NCBI RefSeq assembly: GCF_018991925.1
Contig: NW_024735410.1
Location: forward strand, 19,239 to 83,238
Length of the DNA: 64,000 nt
Origin: Homarus americanus
Taxonomy: Eukaryota; Arthropoda; Malacostraca; Decapoda; Nephropidae
Reading direction: 5' to 3'
Position 1 is the first letter of the stretch; every line of letters begins with the position of its first letter. The position numbers were made by a program, and so were the translations under genes. The notes under the pieces were generated by a model. The model had not been told where the DNA came from. It worked only from the letters and a program-made list of their open reading frames with translations, and searched no databases. Below are positions 56,085 through 64,000 of the stretch, one piece after another.

Positions 56085-57145
56085 GGTTCCTCCAGTTGTG
56101 TGTTTGTTCCTCCACAGTATTTGCCACCGGTTGTGTGTTTGTTCCTCCACAGTGTTGCCTCCCTCAGTTGTGTCTTTGTTCCCTCACAGTGTTGCCTCCA
56201 CTCCAGTTGCACGTGTTTGTTTCCTCCACAGTGTTTGCCACCCACCCAGTTGTGTGTTTGTTTTCCTCCACACAGTGTTGTCACCCTCCAGTTGATCCTT
56301 GTTCCTCCCACAATCTTGCCTCTCCTTGGTGCGTGTTTTGTTCCTCCCCCGCTCCTTCCTACATTGTTGCCACCCTCCAGTTGTGTGTTTGTTCCTCCAC
56401 AGTGTTTGCCACCCTCCAGTTGCGTGTTTGTTCCCTCCCACAGTGTTGCCTCTTCAGACCGTGTTTGTTTCCTCACAGTGTTTTTCTCCTTCCAGTTGCG
56501 TGTGTTCCCCACAGTGTTGCCACCCTCGGTGTGTGTTTGTTCCCTCCACAGTGTTGTTGCCTCCTCCATTTTACGTGTTTGTTCCCTCACTGTGTTGCCA
56601 CCCCTCCCAGTTGTGTGTTTGTTTCCTCCCACAGTGTTGCCTCCCTCCAGTTGTGTGTTTTGTTTCCTCCACAGTGTTGCCTCCCTCCATGCGTGTTTTG
56701 TTCCCTGCAGTGTTTCTCCTCTGGTGTGTGTTTGTTCCTCCTGATGTTGTTGTGTCACCTCAGATTGTGTGTTGTTCCTCCCTGATGTTGCCACCCTCCG
56801 GTTGCGTGTTTGTTTCCTCCACAGTGTTGCCTCCTTCAGTGCGTGTTTTGTTCCTCCACAGTGTTGCTTCCTTCCAGTGCGTGCTTGTTCCTCCACAGTG
56901 TTGCCACCCTCCAGTGTGTGTTTGTTCCCTCCACAGTATTGCCTCCCTCCATTGCGTGTTTGTTCCTCACAGTGTTGCCACCCCACTCCAGGTGCTGCGT
57001 GTTTGTTCACCCCAGTGTTGCCACCCTCCAGTTGTGTTTGTTTCCTCCCACAGTGTTGCCACCCTCCAGTTGTGTGTTTGTTCCATCCACAGTGGGCATT
57101 GCTCTTCCACCATTTGCGTGTCTGTTTCCTCCACAGTGCATTTGC
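56085..57145 (-). repeat. 39-bp minisatellite, ~27 units
   Basis: Units contain gtgttgcc(a/t)ccctccagtt and gtgtgtttgttcctccaca, with many 1-3-bp length variants. As 39 is a multiple of three, the minus strand keeps a 13-residue periodic frame (T-Q-L-E-G-G-N-T-V-type) for up to about 450 codons. Frequent frame slips between neighbouring units argue against a conserved protein. Confidence 0.92.
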
Positions 57146-57619
57146 CACCCTCAGCCCAATGTGTTTGTTCCTTTATATTAGTGCCCTCCAGAGTATCACC
57201 TGTGTGCATTAATTTAATTAGAATCTGCTCACCGGTAAAATCATACGTATAATATTATCAATACATGCTGTACCAGCTATCAGCAGCAGATCTCATGTGA
57301 AGGTTAGGCACCCAAGTTTTATTCTGCACCTAACCTAACCTAACCCTATTAAACCCCAGTCATCATTATTTCAATTTGTATTTTCCATTGTTTTTCCTTT
57401 TTGAGTAATCGACTCCTCATCCCCTACTATTATTGTCTCAAACAAATATTTTTTTATTCTATTTTACTTTAGTTTACCTCGTCATGTAAGTGTCAACGAG
57501 TTACAGGGGTAATATGAACCTCTTGGTAAGGTGTAATTATTACTTAGTCCCGTGAAGGTGTGTAGCGCTATAAGGTTATAACGCGTGCAAACGAGTACAC
57601 ACACACACACACACACACA
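57146..57619. other. Spacer with (CCTAA)3 and CA tract
   Basis: Three cctaa units at about 57329-57344 match the arthropod telomere motif in reverse complement, too few to call a telomeric block. A CA run is at 57598-57620. No gene. Confidence 0.5.
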
Positions 57620-57620
57620 C

Positions 57621-59560
57621 TACTACTTCTGCTGTCACTCGGGTCGAGAATGACGGTATCCAGCTATAATAAAATGATATGAGTTATTAGGATGTCATTG
57701 AAGCCCAGGATCGGCTTAGTCGTCTACAGATGTTGCACGTGTGAAGGACTACATCTGGTGCAGAGGGCATCCGGCAACGATTTTCCGGCGCTGGCGCTTT
57801 CACTGGTATGCGGTTGGGCTATTGAAAAGTATTGACACCTTCTCGCGTGGTGCGCTCTTCGGGCATTACGTATCAGATGGCGTCTCTCTCCCAGGTGAGG
57901 GGGTCGATTTAATGCTATTCGGGTTTGTTTTAGACTATCATATATTTCAGTTGCCGCAATCGTTGCGTTTTACTGTTCTCTCGTTACAGATGACTGTAGA
58001 TGCTGCTTTGACATTATGCAATAAAATCTTGGGGTGGCATGGCTGATCCGCAATATTTGACCAGTGGTGATGGATAATGGTAGCCTCTGGTAAATCCTCG
58101 TTCCAAATGTGTCTTGAGAATATTTATATCTTCTTCCCAACGAACTTTCAGGAGGATAGAACGTGGACTATGTTGATGCAAGGATTTTTCCACATGCTGG
58201 GGTTTTCTGTCTGTGGGCCCCATGTCTCGCTGTCATATATATGGTGGGAAAATACTGCTCAAATACGTTAATTTTGCCGATGATTTTAAACACCACATTT
58301 GATGACGCAATGCGGAATCTAAAAACGCGATACGCATCTGATCCGATGTTGAATATCTTCATCGATACTCTGCACTGGTGTGGACGGTGGTAAAGATACG
58401 AAAAGTGGGTAACGTAGAAAGATGTTGATATCTTTGAACAGAACCTTTGAAAAAGAAAATCTGAGTCTTACATACCACATTACCTCTGGTAAATGTCATC
58501 ATGCAAATTGGGTCTCTGTAGTGTGCGTTGAAGTAACCGAGGTGTGAGGTCGTCTGCATCACTGAGGTTCGTAATGAGCTATGCCGACACCTTTGGTCTA
58601 CCGGTGTATGATGCAAAAACCCTTCATCTCGGTAATGGATCTGCCCACCGACTAAATCGGCATTAACAAGAAGGCAATGACACGAAAGTTCGTTTGTTTT
58701 GTTTACCTCCGTTTGGATGAGCCATACTGCGGTGCAGGACGCTGCCGTTCATGCCATCAATGCGGGCTGCCTCTAATGGTGATGAATTTTGGTGGGCGGC
58801 AAATACGCGGTGCAGGCTTCCCTAATGGTTAAGTCGATGAAAGCCATACTTGGTCGTGCAGGCCTACCACAATTTTTTTGTATCTGGCGGGCAGCCTTGT
58901 CGAGTGGTACCGGCGTGATGGCAAAGCCACTGACATCCTGAAGGATTTTCCCCTTCAGGAAGAGATCTGCTTAAGTGACTGGGCGATATCATCGAAAACG
59001 AGGAATCGTGGTAGTTTACTGGTCTATTCGGTCTCCCTTGTTCTTATAATATTGACGATGGAGGTCTTTTGGAAAGCTTGGGGATTTCATCCTTTTATCT
59101 CTTCCTGGAGAAACGAGCTGTTTTTAAATAAGCAGGTTTACTCCTGGCACCTCGGCTGGGATTCCAGGAAACCCTGAGGATCTTTATATGTGGAAGTGGC
59201 TGCCTGCCTCATCCCAGGATGGAGGATAGCTGAGAATTAAGGTCCCAGCTTGCACTGGATGCTGAGGACCTGCTGGTTGATCAAAGTGTCCACATCGGTG
59301 TTTCGGTTGAGCAGTGAATGGTAGTGCTCTTCTGGCACTGAAGGGGTATTCATCGTCTTTATGATTGCCATAGACGACCGGCGGAGGGCTGTGCCATGGT
59401 GATTGACCCTAAAATAGGCTTTGAGTGGAGTTGAAAAAAGTACGAATATTGTGTTGATCTGCAGTTTTTGCATTTTCTGTATATTTATTTTTTCATTCAA
59501 TCCATTCTGGTGAGATGGCAGGCACTTTTTGTTAGCGCAGAAGGTGTCGCTTTGGTCCAG
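57621..59560 (-). mobile_element. RTE-like LINE, old minus-strand copy
   Basis: The 3' UTR end (57629-57680) matches the plus-strand element's end near 26500. Moving upstream on the minus strand, phrases appear in the order expected from the C-terminus backwards: YDSETWGPQTE, SIDEDIQHRIRC, the RT catalytic motif as SDADDLT (usual YADD), FIDLT with AARQIQKNCGRPARPS before it, YKNKGDR, GIPAEV, and HYHSLLNRNTDVD. They lie in different frames with many stops, so this is an old, relatively full-length RT region. The upstream end is uncertain. Confidence 0.75.
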
Positions 59561-61036
59561 GACTGGTGTTGTTTTGCCACAATCGATTAAACCTTGCGTT
59601 TATGTGGGCATTTGTAGGACTATTTACATTTAAAGATATGCACACCACACACACACACACACACACATCTCTTGGCGGAGATTATATTGAATGAAAGCCT
59701 TTGCGGTCATAACACGTGCTGGCCCCACGTTGCCGCAAGGACAGAAATTATATGTATTTAACAGCAGCATCTGGTTCATTCTTGATTAATCTTGTAAACT
59801 TAAAATGAGAGAGTTACTTTTGCTGTGTTTATATTGCCAGGAGATGTTTAATATTATCTCTCTAAATTAATGCTCTGTATAATCACCGTTATATTTTACT
59901 TTTTTGTAATCATTAGGTTTGATATAAAATAATAGCATCGTTAATATAGTTAAGTATAAATATTGGCAATAACGTGGTGAAAATATTTACCTAACTCATG
60001 TCTTCTAATATATTGAACATGAAATTTGGAATTTATTACTTTGTATGAGAACTATATATTTAATACATCAAAAGCGTACCATGATTATGATGTTGGAAGT
60101 GATATCAATTGCTTCCTGACTTTTGTGCGTTATCTATTTATCGCAAAGGACGTAACGATCTAACACCCAGAACTCTCTCACATATTATTGAGATTCATTT
60201 CGTGGTACAGCTTACATAGTCATAGCTGGTTTATTTTGAGGTCAGGGGAACGTGCTTCATGAAATTTGGTGAGCACCTGCACCTTAACAGCAGGTCCAGC
60301 ATTGTGGTTTGTTTTTGTTACAGAAAACTTTTACATAAACAAAGACGCAACTTTCTCTCTCTCAGATATATGCAGTGTCTGCAAGTCTTACATAGACCAA
60401 GTGGCTTCTTTTGAGATAAATTCCACATTCATTGGTTATTTGCTTTTATGTAGTTACATTTGGCTCACTGTGTGAGACAGATGTAAGACAAGAAATTGTG
60501 GTCTATGAGGGAGGCACTGCAGCCTTCATATACGAGTCTAAGTGGGATAGATAAAAGTTTATATGGTATGACGATGTAGTATAAGTTTATTCCACAACAG
60601 AAGTGAGATGAGACACAGGAAAACGCAGTTATTGAGGAATAGAGAAGGAAATAAACATACATAAACATTGTGATAAGATGAAAAATTAAAGAAATATTGT
60701 TTAAGAAAAAGAAAACCTGCATAAGACTGAAAGGTATGGGGGAAAATATTCATTTGTGTTGCTTGCAGGGTGTTGAAAGAACACTGCATTACATTTTCTT
60801 TTTAACATGAGCCGCCTATCAGCTTAATATGCTCAAGGCATGTTCAAGTCACAAGCCTCTTCTAGCAGTTGTTTCTTGCATAATGGGAACAACATCCTTA
60901 CCAACACAAGGGAACACCACACAATACACTGTTTATGAAAGAGCAGTTCCGGTGTAATGGCGTGCTGTTATTGTATTACCTTACTGAAAAATTTCTGGGC
61001 AGCGAATCTCCCGATCAAAGCTAACTTCTTCTAACC
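59561..61036. other. Spacer, nothing recognised
   Basis: A CA tract lies at 59641-59668. AT-rich, no gene. Confidence 0.5.
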
Positions 61037-62030
61037 TTTTTTTTTTTTTTTTTTCGAGGGTAATCTCAACGCCACACTGGATCGATGGGCATTTTCCTTC
61101 ATCTGGCCTGGGTTAATCTCTCTCTGGGTATTTTACCTTGCCTCCACCTCTACTGCGCCCGGCATTTCAATCGTATTTTGGGTGCGACGGGAACGTGACG
61201 ATGCCAGGCGGCTAACGCGGCCGACCTTTGGTGAAGATATAAAGAGAAAAAGTCGTGACCACGATCGCCCAAACGAAGCCAACAAAGCGATCGGTGGCGA
61301 GGGATAAAAGTATAAGTTGACGTGTGGCACCAATAAAACAAGCAAGCTCCTGGACCTGTTGGCCTTCATTAATTAAATATCATTACCTGACCTTGATAAC
61401 TGGCACACCTTCACCAGGGAATTGAACTGTTATGTTTGTGACTTTAACAGGCACCGCCCGCGGTTCGCGATATCCAGGTGTCATGTGCCTGCTAAGGCTG
61501 AAGGTATTCTCGCCTTTTCTCACCTTCATATCAACCTCATCTCACTTTCTCTGACTGGACACTTCAACACGGACACCCTCCGCGCACAACAACAACAGCA
61601 TACTTGCTTGCGACAGTTCATACTTCACTACAACACTTCTTCGCTTTTTGAGCGGCTTTACACTTCACCACCACCACAACAACAACCTACCAGCACCACT
61701 TTAGCACTTGGAATGGCTTCCGCCTACCACAAGAACGCCGAACGGCAATCCTCAGCAACTGTCTACCTCGGCAGATGGGGCGTTGATACAACAACGTGGC
61801 AGGGTGTGATACCATTGGCGTGAAAATTGTTCTGTACCGAAGAAAAAATTATAGGTGGTGCCTTTCTACCGCGGAAAGGCAATTTCCTTGAAGCATTTTA
61901 TGGCAGAATTTTCGAATTCAGCAGTTCATTTCCGTCTTCCGCCTGTGTTGGAATAAACCATGCGGAAAATGTTGCGAGCATACCAGACTTTCTCAAGCAG
62001 GATTACTTCCAACACAGAAATTGACATTAA
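61037..62030 (+). other. GC-richer block of unknown nature
   Basis: It begins with an 18-nt poly-T. It is more GC- and CpG-rich than its flanks. It contains ataaaag (about 61305), AATAAA (about 61333) and a 133-codon frame (61422-61823) with Gln/His-rich and Ser/Thr-rich stretches but no domain I recognise. Promoter-like and polyadenylation-like signals about 30 bp apart could mean a degraded LTR or a 5' exon. I cannot decide. Confidence 0.3.
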
Positions 62031-64000
62031 TTGGAAATTTAAAATGGTGGGTTTTCTTTATTTCCTGATGTGCTTACAAATAACATTTAGTTTATAATTT
62101 GATAAAATATTCAGATCCACAAGCCACTCTAATGATTTAAAATTGTATACATTAAAGATTTATTGATAAGAACTGGTGCAGGTACACACAGACCATTGAA
62201 TCCAACCATATTAATATGAACGATTTTATTATAAGATTTTCCGGTTACAAAAAGTCCCTACAGGCTGCTTTTTGGTGGCTCGTATGGTGAGGGGAGAGCA
62301 AAGACTCATCAGTAATGGAACATCAGAACAATAACAAAAAACAATTATATACATTGAAAGGCGGCCGTAGTTGAAGTTTATTTGCGTGGTTGGTTAGCGG
62401 TCTGGCTGATGACTACTGCTCTCCGTGACGTGATGATAATCTTCCCGTACGTCCTTGTTGCTGTCCACGTTTCCTCTCCTGTTAACTATATAACCTATTA
62501 GTAGGACCAGAGTTAGAAAATGGCTTTATGTAGGATGAATTATGAAAGAAGTGTGTGCGTGTGTGTATGATCAAAAAATTGAAAATGAGGAGAAAAGAAA
62601 TGCTTTTGATGTGACCGGTAAAAGTCTTAATGTGAAAGAAGGCAGATTGTCAAGGGAGACACACAAAATGACAGGAATAATAGTCAGCTTCAAAATACTT
62701 GTTTATGAGTAAATAAAATAACAGAAATAAATAAAAATAGAAAAAAGGCCTTGAATGATGGAATATTACACTAAAGTGATACATAGTTTTATTTAGGAAA
62801 AATTACCTAGAGTACATAAAAGATATAACTGTGAGAAAAAAAAAAGATTTCTAGACAATGTAAATGTAGGGAACATGAATAACAATAAATTATGTAATTG
62901 TGCTAAGAAGACAGGTGGCACGTATCACTTATCCTGTTTTAAACAAACGAGGAATTCAGTCAAGAAACCGAGCGAAAACAGAATAAAACAGATGAGGAAA
63001 GAAGGTTAGAAAACTTGTCGAAAAGGAATGTTGGAGAAAATGGAAACACATAAATAGAATGAGGTGGAGATAAAAGGAGACAACAGTTTGAAGTGTGTGT
63101 GTGTGTGTGATTAGTTCTGGGGCATGGAGACGGGCGAATGGGTACGGTAGCAACGGAAATGGCTCAGGAAAATGAGGTGTAGAGACTGGCTGGTGCTACT
63201 TGAGGTTGAAATGAACAAGTCAGCATTAATTATGGTGAGGAGGCAAAGAGAGATGAGTAGAGGATTTGAATATTAAAAGAGTAAATATAATTGCGAAAGA
63301 GACTTCATTAAATATTTTGGTTTGTATTTTATAGCATTCTGCTAAATGTTGGAGGGAAGAAGGGCGTGCTCACAGAATATCAATAAATGGTTATCTCTTG
63401 CCAAATGGGCTTTTTGTAGCTTTTTGTATTTGTTCATAAGTCTTGCATAAAAATAAATAATCAAGTGATATACAGTATAATGTGTCTCCCGATGAAAAAA
63501 AATATTTTTTTTTTTTCTAACGTGTTTATCTTTTGTAAATTGTTTAAAGCCAACAATAATTTTCGTTTTTGAGAAAAATTTTGAAATAATTGTAATTACA
63601 TTTTTGATGGCTTAAAACCCAAATATATGAAATTATCAAAGCTTCAATTTTTTAAATATGTAAACTTGACACTGATTTACTGATTTATTATGAAGCTGTA
63701 TTGTGTGTCTTCTCCGGCCTCATGTTGCTGTACCTTTATATGAACGTTACTTACTGCATGTCTGTACCATACTGTACCTGGTTCATGTTGCTACCTCTGT
63801 ACACACAGAACCCCTAGTTCAATGCAGCATTTTTTCCCTCCAGTTCTATTTTACCTCTTTGTTTATTTACACTTTTCCTGTGGTAGGTAATACTGAGTAT
63901 ATTCCTTTTTATGTTGTGTTTTTGGGTTGAGACACCAGGCCTGCACCATACCACAGGGGAAAGTTTGTGGTACAATATCCTCGTTATGAACATTGCCGTC
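62031..64000. other. AT-rich spacer to window end
   Basis: Homopolymer A/T runs (for example around 63495-63518) and a short GT tract at 63094-63110. No gene or element recognised. Confidence 0.5.

Noticed and set aside
57329..57344. Interstitial telomere repeat (CCTAA)3
   Set aside because: Three units are within chance expectation in 64 kb of low-complexity DNA. It is consistent with an arthropod but not a telomere tract.
57741..58046. Forward 101-codon frame resembling a membrane protein
   Set aside because: It is the antisense shadow of the minus-strand RTE-like LINE.

Overview
The window looks like intergenic or intronic DNA from an arthropod, most likely a decapod crustacean. Long CA/GT, AT, ATT, CCT and CAGA microsatellites and minisatellites are interleaved with degraded transposable elements. 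The longest open frames are either transposon proteins or artefacts of tandem repeats. I found no host protein-coding gene, tRNA gene, rRNA gene or CRISPR array that I could support. The organism call is inference from the repeat style and LINE families, not from a marker gene.

Layout. 1-14.2 kb: AT-rich spacer with microsatellites, a tRNA-derived SINE head (3.4 kb), a 161-bp TA-flanked MITE (2.66 kb), two copies of a 210-213-bp Tc1/mariner-type MITE (4.9 and 13.0 kb) and several minisatellites. 14.2-14.8 kb: a solo LTR with a 4-bp target duplication. 16.8-18.3 kb: two non-LTR retrotransposon (LINE) fragments in tandem, the first with its 5' coding start fused directly to its 3' UTR. 19.3-23.9 kb: a 15-bp minisatellite split by a 4.2-kb non-autonomous LTR retrotransposon with 880-bp LTRs. 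24.4-26.5 kb: an RTE-like LINE with an internal deletion. 27-36 kb: mostly single-copy spacer with three minisatellites and a pogo/Tigger-like terminus. 36.8-46.7 kb: a transposon nest. 47.3 kb: a third MITE copy. 48.4-54.3 kb: a 6-kb array of a 20-bp unit. 54.9-55.3 kb: a CR1-like LINE piece. 56.1-57.1 kb: a 39-bp minisatellite. 57.6-59.6 kb: an old minus-strand RTE-like LINE. 59.6-64 kb: spacer.

The central feature is a four-level nest around 38-46 kb. A minus-strand LINE was hit by a Ty3/gypsy LTR retrotransposon. The 5' LTR of that element was hit by a hAT DNA transposon. The hAT transposase coding region was hit by a solo-LTR-like insert. Target-site duplications are visible at each of the three insertions (gtaat/gtagt, gccatatg, aagg), so the order of events reads directly. 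All proteins in the nest are broken.

None of these genes form a host pathway. They are independent mobile elements at different stages of decay. Some coordinates, especially LINE 5' ends and boundaries of degenerate arrays, are by-eye estimates. Many short indels in the repeat arrays and in the gypsy pol region may be assembly errors rather than biology.
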